From Lachnospiraceae bacterium (GTDB taxonomy: Bacteria > Bacillota > Clostridia > Lachnospirales > Lachnospiraceae), in assembly GCA_022794265.1 (NCBI GenBank), contig JAAWEK010000015.1, forward strand, positions 104,054 to 168,053: a stretch of 64,000 nucleotides of DNA, given 5' to 3'. Below the pieces are notes generated by a model that saw only the letters and a list, made by a program, of their open reading frames with translations, did not search any database and was not told where the DNA came from. The position numbers and the translations under genes are program-made. Shown here in pieces: positions 1-9,456 of this stretch (the stretch's first letter is position 1; each line of letters opens with the position of its first letter).

Positions 1-3000
1 TTGAATATATAAAATTTCGCCAAGTGTTTCACATAATGTTTTTATTAAAGATACTTCCTCATCTTTATTACATTCATTAAAAATGAGTTCATCCATTTGC
101 ATAACTTCTTTAATATATCTTTTACCTTTTCGATAAGCCACTTCCTGACACTTTTCATTATCATTTTCTCTAAGCAACAAATCAAAATTATTACTTAAGG
201 TATCATTTAAATCCAAATCATAAAGTTTAACATTCCATTTATCAAACTCTTTCATGATACTTTTTGCAAGACCATTGATGCCATAGTTAATGAACGAACA
301 GCATTCACTTTTATCTATTTGGTTTACGTTATTTGTTATGATTTTAAAGTCTATTTTCTTTTCAGAATAGCCACAAATATGTAGTAACTTTATTATATTT
401 AACAGTTCAATGTATTCTTTCTCATGAATAGAAATGAAATCCGTTACTGTGTATTTTCCATTTAAATCAAATTTCATTGTCGTGAAATAATAAACCATAC
501 TAACATTATCTGTAAACATAAGTTTTCTTTGTATAATTTGTTGACTGTTGCCAGAATCAATTTTTATATAATAAATTTGTGAGTTTATATATTTTTTATT
601 AAATTTTAACTGTATATCCTGCTCATTGTCGTGAAAAAAAACAATAATGCTACAATTATATTCCTGATTCAGTTCTTCTTTTACAGCCTCAGCTATCCAC
701 TCTTTTGATGTACTTTCAATTAGAGTATCATTTGAAATCTGATTATTCCAATATTTATTTTCATCAAAACAATACTTCGGCAAATCAACTCTCTTGTAAT
801 GTTTCTCGTCAATTAAAGAATTCCAGTTTATATTTAAGCCTTTTTTCCATAGCTCTATCACAAATTCTTTTCTGTTCTCTTTATCCAGTAAAGAACTATT
901 GATAGTAAAAAGGGTATACTGATCCGGTAAACACTTCATTTTGCATTTTGAATCAATATTTTCTTTTATGAGCTTCTCTATTTCATATGAAGAAATATTA
1001 TTTTCACCACTTAAAATCTCATACTGATTTTTTAATGTTTTCTTATTAAAATTAGAATTACAATTTATAATAACTTCAGAGTATTTTTCTTCATTCATAT
1101 TTCTTAGAATAATTCCAATACAATCTTCTTTAGTGATAATATCTTCTGTTAACATATTTAGTAATTCATATATCTCTCGGTTCTCAAAATTTCTTTGTCT
1201 ACTTAAACTCCATTTAACATTTAACCTATCCAATGAATTTAATATTATAATCATAAGAATTAATTTTTTCGGAGTTCCAGTTGTAACATTTTCAGTTATT
1301 GACTCTTCAAGAAGAGACTCGAAAATTCCATATTCCTCAATATACAAATTCCATTCATCAGCGTATTTTTTAAATGTATGCTGAAATTTATATAAAATCT
1401 TTGCTTTTTCAATAAATTCATTACACTGTTTTGAATCCAAACTAATACCATCAAATAATTTTCTTAACTGCATTTTTGATATATTAATTCTTTTATATAA
1501 ACGATTATTAGACCAATCATAAAACGGTATACTAGGACAACCTATTTTTATTTCTTTAATTGTTTTTTTACCATTTATATAAGCCCTCATGTCCTCAATA
1601 GATATAATTCCGCTAATAACTAATGCAACACAAATACCTTCATTTTCTGAAGTTATAACATCTGATTTCAATCCTATTTTTTCGAGACCCTTATACAAAT
1701 CATATACTTCTTCAAAATCACCTTTACCAATTACAGAAATAATCTGCTTCTTTGATTTAGTATCACATATATTTCCCTTATTTGCCAATAATTTTATGAT
1801 ATCTTCCTTATTTTTAACCAAACCACCTATTCTATATTGAAATTGTTTTCTCCCATTCATTAATGTAAATGAAATATCGGATATTTCATTCTTGCATATT
1901 TCATTAATATTTGCAGACCATTCATTTTTTGTTTTAATTAAGCTATTCTCACTTTTTGCTGAAAGAAGAAAATAATAAGAAACTTCATTGGAATTCGAAC
2001 ATACTTCATCCCTTACATCTTTTTCTTCCATATATTCTTCAAGTAATACGTGTGCATTCGTTCCACCCAATCCAAAAGAACTAATACCTGCTCTAAGAGG
2101 CTGATCCTTATTTAATCTTTTCCATTCAGTGCTTTCAGTAACTAATTTAAACGGGCTATCTTTCATTTCAAGAATCGGATTAATCGTGTTCAAATGCAAA
2201 CTTTTAGGAATAAATTTGTTGTTTAGCATAAGCACAACCTTTATCAGACTTGCCATAGCCGCACAACCTTCTAAATGTCCTATATTTGCTTTTACAGAAC
2301 CAATCGTACAAAACTGCTTTTCATCTGTATATTCTCTAAACAATTGTGTTAACGCCTCTACTTCTATAGGATCTCCAAGTGATGTTCCTGTTCCATGAGT
2401 TTCAACATATGACACTTCGTTTGGCATAAAGTCCGTTTGCAAATATGCGTTATGTATTACTTCTTTTTGTGCTTCAACACTCGGCGCAGTCAATGATAAT
2501 GCATGTCCACCATGATTAATTGCACATCCCTTAATCACAGCATAAATCTTGCTATTGGCCTCTACTGCTTTTTCCAATGGTTGTAATAATATAACTGCTA
2601 CACCTTCTCCAGGAACATATCCATCTGCATCTTTATCAAATGTATGACATTTCCCTGTTTCACTAAACATCCTGCTTTTTGACCATGTAGTAAGTTTATT
2701 TGATGATAAATGTAAATTTACACCACCTACAAATGCATAATCCGAAGATTCCTCAATCAAAGCCTGACAAGCTGTTTTAAGAGCTACAAATGATGATGAA
2801 CAACCTGTATCTAATGTAAAGCTTCCACCTTTCAAATCCATATAATATGATATTTTGTTTGCTAACATAAAATAATATGTTCCATTTGCAGTACTAATAT
2901 CTGTTTTTTCGGTTTTATACGGTTCATATGCAACAGATCCAACATGTACAGAAGTTATTTTATCTTTAATTTCCTCATATGATATAGAAGAATCTTCAAT

Positions 3001-3303
3001 GCAATGCCATGCCTCTTGTAATAATAATCTCTGGCAAGGATCCATGTTCTCTGCTTCTCTTGGAGATATATTAAAAAAGTTGTTATCAAATTTATCAATA
3101 TCTTCAAGAGCACCTAACCATTTACAATATGTTTTGCCTTGTTCCATAATATCTGCGGAATATATTTTCAGCGCATCCCATCTCTCTTTTGGAATTACAT
3201 CAACTGCATCTACACCATTTACAAGATTATCCCAAAACATTTTTTTATTTTTAGCTTTAGGAAATCTACATGCCATTCCAACAATCGCTATATCTTTATT
3301 CAT
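1..3303 (-). CDS. Polyketide synthase, KS-KR module (3' end beyond window)
   Basis: Partial; 1101 codons are visible and the gene continues past the left edge. The N-terminus is a ketosynthase domain that would catalyse decarboxylative condensation. Its catalytic triad is visible: Cys168 in DTGCSSS, His303 in ETHGTGT and His343 in KANIGHLEG, and the domain ends at a GGTNAH motif. There is no acyltransferase domain. At about residues 835-855 the typical PKS linker motif (LPKYCFDENKYW) appears. The last visible ~120 residues resemble the structural half of a ketoreductase (NYGINGLAKSIMKEF). The layout suggests a trans-AT-like or iterative KS-KR enzyme; an ACP could lie downstream. It starts 18 bases after the ABC permease gene, with AGGAGG about 14 bases upstream of ATG, and is the last visible gene of the operon. 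The domain call is confident, the product unknown. Confidence 0.9.
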   Translation of the reverse strand, partial: MNKDIAIVGMACRFPKAKNKKMFWDNLVNGVDAVDVIPKERWDALKIYSADIMEQGKTYCKWLGALEDIDKFDNNFFNISPREAENMDPCQRLLLQEAWHCIEDSSISYEEIKDKITSVHVGSVAYEPYKTEKTDISTANGTYYFMLANKISYYMDLKGGSFTLDTGCSSSFVALKTACQALIEESSDYAFVGGVNLHLSSNKLTTWSKSRMFSETGKCHTFDKDADGYVPGEGVAVILLQPLEKAVEANSKIYAVIKGCAINHGGHALSLTAPSVEAQKEVIHNAYLQTDFMPNEVSYVETHGTGTSLGDPIEVEALTQLFREYTDEKQFCTIGSVKANIGHLEGCAAMASLIKVVLMLNNKFIPKSLHLNTINPILEMKDSPFKLVTESTEWKRLNKDQPLRAGISSFGLGGTNAHVLLEEYMEEKDVRDEVCSNSNEVSYYFLLSAKSENSLIKTKNEWSANINEICKNEISDISFTLMNGRKQFQYRIGGLVKNKEDIIKLLANKGNICDTKSKKQIISVIGKGDFEEVYDLYKGLEKIGLKSDVITSENEGICVALVISGIISIEDMRAYINGKKTIKEIKIGCPSIPFYDWSNNRLYKRINISKMQLRKLFDGISLDSKQCNEFIEKAKILYKFQHTFKKYADEWNLYIEEYGIFESLLEESITENVTTGTPKKLILMIIILNSLDRLNVKWSLSRQRNFENREIYELLNMLTEDIITKEDCIGIILRNMNEEKYSEVIINCNSNFNKKTLKNQYEILSGENNISSYEIEKLIKENIDSKCKMKCLPDQYTLFTINSSLLDKENRKEFVIELWKKGLNINWNSLIDEKHYKRVDLPKYCFDENKYWNNQISNDTLIESTSKEWIAEAVKEELNQEYNCSIIVFFHDNEQDIQLKFNKKYINSQIYYIKIDSGNSQQIIQRKLMFTDNVSMVYYFTTMKFDLNGKYTVTDFISIHEKEYIELLNIIKLLHICGYSEKKIDFKIITNNVNQIDKSECCSFINYGINGLAKSIMKEFDKWNVKLYDLDLNDTLSNNFDLLLRENDNEKCQEVAYRKGKRYIKEVMQMDELIFNECNKDEEVSLIKTLCETLGEILYIQ

Positions 3304-3321
3304 TTATCTTTCTTTAGCCTC

Positions 3322-4932
3322 CTATGCTTGCAAATCTCTTTTTCCATATCCTAAATATCCAACTATTGTTAAAATTGCTGAAATTAGAATAAATACCACT
3401 AATTTGATCCAATCCGTACCATCCGCAAAAGTATTTGGTACATTAACGTATGGAGATAATTTCATCATCCATTTATCCAAATTCAACATTGAACCAAAAT
3501 AACTTACAAAAAATGAATATGCCAAAAATGCCCACACTAAAATTGTTATTCTTGGTATTAATCCAATTACAGCAATTGCGGCACCCGCTATAATCCAAAT
3601 TGCTGGAATAAATGCACATGCAGCCTTCAACATATCGCTTAATTCAAATGGTGTATCACCAATCACCTGATTTCCAGAAATCCAGAAACTTACCGCAAAT
3701 ATCAATTGCAATACAATAGAAATAAAGATAGAACAAATCAAAAATGCAGATAACAGTTTTCTTCTTGTTATAGATTTTGAAATGAGGCATTCAATTCTAT
3801 TTGTAATTTCTTCTTCTCTAATCTTTATGATTGTTGTAATAACAGGAATTGTTGTAATCATTGCAAAAATTGAAGTAATAACATTAATAAACTGATACAA
3901 CAGTTCACCACTATTCGAATCACATGCCAATATTTGTAACATTAACCCGTTTGACTCAAGTTGGGTTCTTATTTCTTCCAGCATGGCTCCAAACGATATT
4001 CCCAGTATTATATAAGCGATTATCCATGCTAAATACTCTACTCTCAGAATTTTAACAACCAATCCCAACGGACCATGTAAAAATACAGATCCACTGTCTC
4101 TGCCGGTTTTTTCATGAAATAATCCAATACCTAAATCTCTTTTACTGTTAATTAAAAAAGCCAAAAGAATAAATACAACTGAAATTACTATTGATAATAT
4201 AACTGGCCATATTTTATTCTCAACATACACCTGCGCTCTCATAATCCAGCCTAATGGTGAAAGGACTGCAACATTTTCATTTCCAATATCACCTATAGCT
4301 CTAACAAAATATGAAATTCCAAGTATTGCAAATGAAAAACCTAATGAAGCTTTTGAATTAGTAAGCAATTGGTTAATACACGCTGTAATTGCAGCAAACA
4401 TAATACCTGATATTCCCAAAACTATTCCAAACATCATTGAACCAACGAAATTTATTGATTCTATATTTAATGCAGTCAAACTCAATCCTACTAAAAGACT
4501 TAATAGAATATTGATTCCTACACAAACTATTGTTGTCGCCAGTACGTTAAAAAGTCTCCCAGTTGATTTGGAACGAATAAGTTCTATTCTTCCTGCTTCT
4601 TCATCACCTCTAAGATTTCGATTTACAATCAAAATATTCATAATTGCCACTGCAACAATTGTAAAAAGCAGAGATTGTTGAGACATTAATGCCCCTAAAG
4701 AATAATTATCTTTTCCATATGCTTTTCCCATCATTGCCACCATTACAGGATTACTCATAGACTCTGCAACAATCTGCCTATCAGCCTGTGTTGGATATAA
4801 ATCACCAAACATTTGTGCCTGCCCTATTGTAATAACCCAAAGTAATATTAGCCACACAATAATAAATACTCTCTCTTTTCTCAGTACAAACCTGATATAC
4901 GTATATGTATTATTAAAGAGATTTTTTAACAT
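3322..4932 (-). CDS. ABC-2 type exporter permease (polyketide-exporter-like)
   Basis: Integral membrane protein of about 536 residues with roughly twelve hydrophobic segments in two similar halves. It resembles the family annotated as putative exporters of polyketide antibiotics (double-size ABC-2 permeases). Features are an N-terminal cytoplasmic helix, then a TM pair around a large loop, and a LSPLGWI motif near residue 225 typical of that family. The start chosen is the ATG at 4932 with GGAG nine bases upstream; a longer start at 4953 lacks a comparable site. The gene overlaps the 3' end of the ATPase gene by 20 bases, so the two are translationally coupled and form one transporter. Its place inside a ketosynthase/PKS operon suggests export of the product or self-resistance. 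The substrate is inferred only from context. Confidence 0.85.
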   Translation of the reverse strand: MLKNLFNNTYTYIRFVLRKERVFIIVWLILLWVITIGQAQMFGDLYPTQADRQIVAESMSNPVMVAMMGKAYGKDNYSLGALMSQQSLLFTIVAVAIMNILIVNRNLRGDEEAGRIELIRSKSTGRLFNVLATTIVCVGINILLSLLVGLSLTALNIESINFVGSMMFGIVLGISGIMFAAITACINQLLTNSKASLGFSFAILGISYFVRAIGDIGNENVAVLSPLGWIMRAQVYVENKIWPVILSIVISVVFILLAFLINSKRDLGIGLFHEKTGRDSGSVFLHGPLGLVVKILRVEYLAWIIAYIILGISFGAMLEEIRTQLESNGLMLQILACDSNSGELLYQFINVITSIFAMITTIPVITTIIKIREEEITNRIECLISKSITRRKLLSAFLICSIFISIVLQLIFAVSFWISGNQVIGDTPFELSDMLKAACAFIPAIWIIAGAAIAVIGLIPRITILVWAFLAYSFFVSYFGSMLNLDKWMMKLSPYVNVPNTFADGTDWIKLVVFILISAILTIVGYLGYGKRDLQA

Positions 4933-5824
4933 TGATATCATCTCCATTTTCATTGTAGTAATGCATAAATAAATCTTCTAATGCCATTGGAGTCACTTCT
5001 ATTTTTTCGATATTAAATGCTGATACCTGTTTCATAATTTCTCCAATTTTTTCAGAATCAACCTGAAACTTTATTAACCTGTCTTTCTGCTCTACACAAT
5101 GAACTCCTATTATTTTTTCAATTTGCGTTGCTGAAACTGATGCCATAATTTCTACATTCGTTCTTGTAAGATGTCTCAACTTATCTAATGTTCCGGTTTC
5201 TATAATCTTCCCATGTTTAATAATTCCAACTTTATCACATAATCTCTCAACTTCAGATAAAATATGACTTGATAATAGAACACTTTTTCCCTTTTCTTTT
5301 GATTCTGCAACACATTCCTGAAAAACACTTTCCATCAGCGGGTCCAACCCTGATGTAGGTTCATCTAAAATAAGGAAATCAGCATCTGATGCAAATGCAG
5401 CAACCAGAGCAACTTTCTGTCTATTTCCTTTTGAATAAGTTCTACACTTTTTTTTAGGATCAAAATCAAATCTCTCAATCAGTTCTTTTTTCTTTAAATC
5501 ATTCTGTTTTCCATTTAATCTAAGGAAAAAGTCTATCACTTCGCCCCCAGTTAGATTGTTCCACAAATTAACATCTCCTGGTACATATGCCAGCTTTTTA
5601 TGAATCTCTTCTGCTTGCTTCCAAACATCTTTTCCAAAAATGGAAGCATATCCGGATGTTGCTTTATATACACCTAAAAGAGTTCTTATAGTTGTTGTTT
5701 TCCCTGCCCCATTAGGCCCAATAAATCCAAACACTTCGCCTTTCCCAATTTGAAAACTTATTTCATTTAAAGCTCGGAAATCACCAAATTGTTTTACCAA
5801 TTTATTTACATTTAAAACATTCAT
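4913..5824 (-). CDS. ABC transporter ATP-binding protein
   Basis: Nucleotide-binding subunit of about 303 residues that would energise the adjacent permease. Visible motifs are Walker A (GPNGAGKTT), Q-loop region, signature-like YSKGNRQKVAL, Walker B (FLILDEPTSGLD) and the H-loop SSH. The C-terminal ~90 residues form the extra domain common in drug/antibiotic exporters of the DrrA/CcmA type. The start chosen is ATG 5824, with AGAGG about ten bases upstream; the frame is open to 5857 but that would overlap the upstream gene. It lies 23 bases after the FabG-like gene and overlaps the permease gene. Function as an exporter ATPase is solid; the transported molecule is unknown. Confidence 0.92.
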   Translation of the reverse strand: MNVLNVNKLVKQFGDFRALNEISFQIGKGEVFGFIGPNGAGKTTTIRTLLGVYKATSGYASIFGKDVWKQAEEIHKKLAYVPGDVNLWNNLTGGEVIDFFLRLNGKQNDLKKKELIERFDFDPKKKCRTYSKGNRQKVALVAAFASDADFLILDEPTSGLDPLMESVFQECVAESKEKGKSVLLSSHILSEVERLCDKVGIIKHGKIIETGTLDKLRHLTRTNVEIMASVSATQIEKIIGVHCVEQKDRLIKFQVDSEKIGEIMKQVSAFNIEKIEVTPMALEDLFMHYYNENGDDINVKKSL

Positions 5825-5847
5825 TTCTTTATCGCCTCTATACTTTC

Positions 5848-6591
5848 CTAGATACAAATACCACCATTTACTTCACATATCATTCCATTACAATAGGCTC
5901 CGTCATCACTTGCAAGCATCATAACTACAGAAGCAATTTCTTCTGGTTTTCCAAACCTTCCAAGCGGTATTTTTTTTAAATTACGCTCTTTAATTTTTTG
6001 TGGAATATTTTCCACCATATCTGTAGAAACCAGTCCCGGAGATACAGCGTTAACAGTGATTCCTTTTAATCCCAATTCCTGAGAGAGGGTTACAGTCATA
6101 CCGATTATTCCAGCTTTTGAAGCAGCATAGTTTGCTTGTGTTCTAGCCCCCTTTTGACCGGCAATTGAAGCTATATTAATGATACGTCCATATTGCTGTT
6201 CAATCATATAATTAACCACTGCTTTTGTACAAAAGAATGTTCCATTTAAATTTGTACTTATAACATTCATCCATTGTTCACAGCTCATCTTCTCAAAAAA
6301 ATTATCATCTTTGATTCCTGCATTATTTACAAGAATATCAACCCTTCCATACCTTTCAATTATAAAATCAACCATAGCCTTTGTCTGTTCAAAATCTGTT
6401 ATATCCACCGCAAACGAAACAGCAGTTCCGCCTTGTTTTATTATTTTTTTTACTACTTCTTCACACTTTGCATAGTTTCTTGACGCTACAACCACATTTG
6501 CCCCCTCTTTGGCAAAACGAATGGCGATACTTTCTCCTATTCCCCTACTTGCACCAGTCACTATGGCTATTTTATTCTCTAATATTCCCAT
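5848..6591 (-). CDS. SDR-family 3-oxoacyl reductase (FabG-like)
   Basis: Short-chain dehydrogenase of 247 residues, the usual FabG length. It has the TGASRGIGESIA dinucleotide-binding motif, the NNAGI motif, the active-site Ser in NIASIAG and the YAASKAG Tyr-Lys pair, followed by the NAVSPGLVSTDM loop. The family reduces 3-oxoacyl-ACP (or CoA) thioesters with NADPH. Its ATG overlaps the stop of the preceding ketosynthase gene (TAATG), showing tight operon coupling. A reductase beside five KASIII genes suggests that at least one condensation product is reduced to a 3-hydroxyacyl group. A housekeeping FabG role is less likely, since the rest of a fatty-acid synthesis cluster (ACP, FabD, FabF, FabZ) is absent here. 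Confidence 0.9.
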   Translation of the reverse strand: MGILENKIAIVTGASRGIGESIAIRFAKEGANVVVASRNYAKCEEVVKKIIKQGGTAVSFAVDITDFEQTKAMVDFIIERYGRVDILVNNAGIKDDNFFEKMSCEQWMNVISTNLNGTFFCTKAVVNYMIEQQYGRIINIASIAGQKGARTQANYAASKAGIIGMTVTLSQELGLKGITVNAVSPGLVSTDMVENIPQKIKERNLKKIPLGRFGKPEEIASVVMMLASDDGAYCNGMICEVNGGICI

Positions 6592-7598
6592 TATGAATCA
6601 ATAAAATCCTCCTCACAACACCATTTTATTAACACTGCCCCCCATGCGAATCCTGCACCAAAAGATGCTAATGCTACTCTTTGCCCCGGCTTTATCAAAC
6701 CTTTTTCTGAAGCTTCAGCTAATGCAATCATTACTGATCCTGCACCTGTATTTGCATATTTTTGAAGATTTATATATGCTTTATCCATAGGAAGATGTAA
6801 TTCATTCATACCAAACTCAATCATATTTATATTTGCTTGATGCGGAATAATCCAATCTATATCCTTTGTTTCACAATTTACATTTGCTGCCAACTGTCTG
6901 ATAGCCAACGGAAATAGCTTCGTCCCAAACTTCCATACTTCCCTTCCGTCTAAAGTGATTTTAAACTTATTTTGTTTAAAAGCTTTCTCTGTTATTGGAA
7001 CCCGCGATCCGCCTTCACAAACAATACAATCTGCTCCCCATTCACCATCTGCACCAATAAGCGATGTTTCAAAACCGCTTCCTTCTTTACATCTTCTTAA
7101 AACAGCAGCACCTACTCCATCTCCAAAATAAACAGATACATACTTATCTGAAATATCAACAAGTTTTGAATAGATGTCTCCTGCTATAACAAGTACGTTT
7201 TTGTACATTTCATTTTCTATGAATTGTTGCGCTACAACTAATGAATAACAGCTTCCAGGACACCCACCTACATTAATGTCAAAAGCTGCCGCATTACATG
7301 CACCAAGCTTTTTCTGCATAATAACTGCTGTTGAAGGAACCCGGCAATCTTGATTAATAGCACACACGATAATTAATTCAATATCTTCGGACTTTATGCC
7401 TGAATTTTTAATTGCATTTAAAGCTGCCGGATAAGCCATATCTGATAAACATTCATTATCTGCTGCAATTCTTCGCTCTTTAATCCCTATTTTCTTTTGA
7501 ATCCACTCATCTGTTACATCTGCATACTGTTCTAATTCCTTATTTGTCATTACTCTCTTTGGCAAATAGTATCCCATTCCTGCAATTCCAACTTTCAT
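6591..7598 (-). CDS. KASIII-like ketosynthase E (complete triad)
   Basis: FabH-type 3-oxoacyl synthase III, 335 residues. The thiolase-fold triad is complete: Cys113 in GGCPGSC, His253 in IPHQAN and Asn283 in YANTGAG. The family condenses an acyl-CoA starter with malonyl-ACP or transfers acyl groups. Compared with housekeeping FabH (AACAGF around the cysteine), the loop here reads VGGCPGSCYS and seems one residue longer; the paralogue at 8460-9446 shares this. N-terminal G-I-A-G-M-G-Y-Y-L-P and C-terminal F-G-A-G-F-A-W-G-A-V-L-I are typical of the family. It is the fifth ketosynthase in transcription order, 14 bases after the hydroxyacyl-CoA dehydrogenase. Likely catalytically competent; the acyl substrate cannot be read from sequence. 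Confidence 0.88.
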   Translation of the reverse strand: MKVGIAGMGYYLPKRVMTNKELEQYADVTDEWIQKKIGIKERRIAADNECLSDMAYPAALNAIKNSGIKSEDIELIIVCAINQDCRVPSTAVIMQKKLGACNAAAFDINVGGCPGSCYSLVVAQQFIENEMYKNVLVIAGDIYSKLVDISDKYVSVYFGDGVGAAVLRRCKEGSGFETSLIGADGEWGADCIVCEGGSRVPITEKAFKQNKFKITLDGREVWKFGTKLFPLAIRQLAANVNCETKDIDWIIPHQANINMIEFGMNELHLPMDKAYINLQKYANTGAGSVMIALAEASEKGLIKPGQRVALASFGAGFAWGAVLIKWCCEEDFIDS

Positions 7599-7612
7599 TT
7601 TTATGTACTCCT

Positions 7613-8440
7613 TTAATTATATGTATAGTATCCTTTTCCGGATTTTCTTCCTAAATTTCCGTCATCCTTCATTTTCCGAAGTTGCGGACATACTATATAT
7701 CTTTCGTTATTAAACGCTTTATACATAGTATCGATAACATTAACTGCAATATCAATTCCTACTTCATCCGCAAGACTTAATGGTCCTATTGGTAAATTCA
7801 TCCCTAATTTTGCGATAGTATCTATATCCTCTTTATTTGCAACTCCTTCCATACAGATTGAAGCAGCTTCGTTAACAAGTACTGCCACAAGACGGCTTAC
7901 AACAAATCCGGGAAAATCATTAACTACTATTGGTATTTTATTTATTAATCGAGCTATGTTGCATACATATTCTATCGTCTTGTCAGATGTCTTATTTGTT
8001 TTGACAATTTCAACTAATTTCATAACTGGTACCGGCGACATAAAATGCATTCCAGCTATTTTATCTAACCTATCAACTGCAATATCACCAATTGAAATAC
8101 TGGATGTATTTGAAACAAGAATTGTATCTGGTGGACATATTTCTATCAAGTGTGTAAAGACTTGTTTTTTCATTTCCAGATTTTCATTTATACTTTCTAT
8201 CACCAGTTCACAGTTTTTTACTTCATTAATTTCGCATGTTATATGGATATTTGACATCACTTCTTTGTATTCCTCTTCAGTTAGCTTTCCTTTATTTTTT
8301 TCGTGAGCAATATATTCATTCAGACGCTCATCATCTACTCGTCTCTTAATGGCCACAACTTCAATCCCATGAGTTGCACATGATAGTATTATCCCTCTTC
8401 CCATTAATCCATGTCCTATCACAGCTACTTTTCTCTTCAT
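7613..8440 (-). CDS. 3-hydroxyacyl-CoA dehydrogenase (HbdH/PaaH-like)
   Basis: Protein of 275 residues of the 3-hydroxybutyryl-CoA dehydrogenase family, which interconverts 3-hydroxyacyl-CoA and 3-oxoacyl-CoA with NAD(P)H. Seen are the Rossmann motif GHGLMGRG at residues 9-16, catalytic Ser in NTSSIS, His in GMHFMSP, and Asn-Glu in VNEAAS. The C-terminus is the usual 3HCDH domain ending GRKSGKGYY. It lies between two KASIII genes with only about 20 bases on either side, so it is part of the operon rather than of a butyrate pathway; crotonase, thiolase and acyl-CoA dehydrogenase genes are absent. It may reduce a diketide intermediate, or oxidise a hydroxyacyl unit as similar enzymes do when building unusual PKS extender units. 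Confidence 0.9.
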   Translation of the reverse strand: MKRKVAVIGHGLMGRGIILSCATHGIEVVAIKRRVDDERLNEYIAHEKNKGKLTEEEYKEVMSNIHITCEINEVKNCELVIESINENLEMKKQVFTHLIEICPPDTILVSNTSSISIGDIAVDRLDKIAGMHFMSPVPVMKLVEIVKTNKTSDKTIEYVCNIARLINKIPIVVNDFPGFVVSRLVAVLVNEAASICMEGVANKEDIDTIAKLGMNLPIGPLSLADEVGIDIAVNVIDTMYKAFNNERYIVCPQLRKMKDDGNLGRKSGKGYYTYN

Positions 8441-8459
8441 ACAGAATTACCTCCTGATG

Positions 8460-9446
8460 TTACAATTCAAGTAAAACAGTTCCCCATGCGGTTCCCGCAC
8501 CAAAAGATACCAGAACTACTTTATCTCCTTTTTTTATTACACCATTCTCTATTGCCTCAGCTAATGCAATACCAACAGAGGCAGAACTAGTATTTCCATA
8601 TTTATGAATATTATAATACGTTTTTTCCATTGGTATTCCAAGGTTCTCCATAGACTGCCTTATGATATTTAAGTTTGCCTGATGCGAAATCACAAAATCT
8701 ATATCTGATAATGTCATTTTATTTTTTTTGACAATCTCTTTCACTGCATCAGGAAATGCCTTCGTGGCAAAATCAAATATAGCTCTTCCATCCATTCTGA
8801 AATATTGCCTTTTTTCTTTAATTGCTTGTTCTGTTATAGGTTCTGCAACTCCTCCAGCCGGGATGTATGCTGCATAGTAACCTTCCGGATCTGTATATAA
8901 CTTTGAATCAATAATTCCTGCTTCAGTTTCATCCACAGACTTTAAAATGATTGCAGCAGCGCCATCACCAAATATTACTGCTGTTGATCTATCTTCCCAA
9001 TCAAGTCCTTTTGAATTTATATCTGCTGTAGCGACTAATATTGTTTTACATGTTCCATCTGCAATATACTTTGATGCTATAGAAAGAGAAAATACACTTC
9101 CAGGACATCCACCGGTTCGTATGTCAAAAGCAAATGCGTTTTTTGCCCCTATTTTTTTCTGTATTGCCACACTTGTAGCTGGACTTATATGATCCGGAAA
9201 ATTTGTAGCAAGAAGAATCATATCAATATCGTCAGCCGTTATATTTGCATTTTTCATTGCTTTTTTAGCTGCCTCAGCTGCCATATCTGAAGTTAATTCA
9301 TCTTCGGCTGCAATTCTTCTCTCTTTTATTCCAATCTTTGTTGTTATCCATTCATCACTCGTATCCATAATTTTCATTAAATCAAAGTTTGTTACAATTT
9401 TCCCAGGAACATAATATCCTGTTCCAATTATTTGAGATTTTCTCAT
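8460..9446 (-). CDS. KASIII-like ketosynthase D (complete triad)
   Basis: FabH-type enzyme of 328 residues with a full catalytic set: Cys114 in TGGCPGSVF, His255 in ISHQAN and Asn285 in YGNTSSAS. It is the closest relative in this operon to the ketosynthase at 6591-7598, sharing the unusual GGCPGS active-site loop, the TDEWI/SDEWI-T-x-KIGIKERR segment and the end FGAGTAWGTVL. It is therefore the most likely of the five, with that paralogue, to perform true decarboxylative condensation. It starts at ATG 9446 and lies ten bases downstream of the ketosynthase at 9457. A housekeeping FabH cannot be excluded but the tandem arrangement and the altered loop argue for a specialised role. Confidence 0.88.
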   Translation of the reverse strand: MRKSQIIGTGYYVPGKIVTNFDLMKIMDTSDEWITTKIGIKERRIAAEDELTSDMAAEAAKKAMKNANITADDIDMILLATNFPDHISPATSVAIQKKIGAKNAFAFDIRTGGCPGSVFSLSIASKYIADGTCKTILVATADINSKGLDWEDRSTAVIFGDGAAAIILKSVDETEAGIIDSKLYTDPEGYYAAYIPAGGVAEPITEQAIKEKRQYFRMDGRAIFDFATKAFPDAVKEIVKKNKMTLSDIDFVISHQANLNIIRQSMENLGIPMEKTYYNIHKYGNTSSASVGIALAEAIENGVIKKGDKVVLVSFGAGTAWGTVLLEL

Positions 9447-9456
9447 TTACTTCTCC

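Noticed and set aside
2999-3502. Plus-strand open frame across the PKS start and ABC permease end
   Set aside because: Antisense to two well-supported genes; no promoter or ribosome-binding site.
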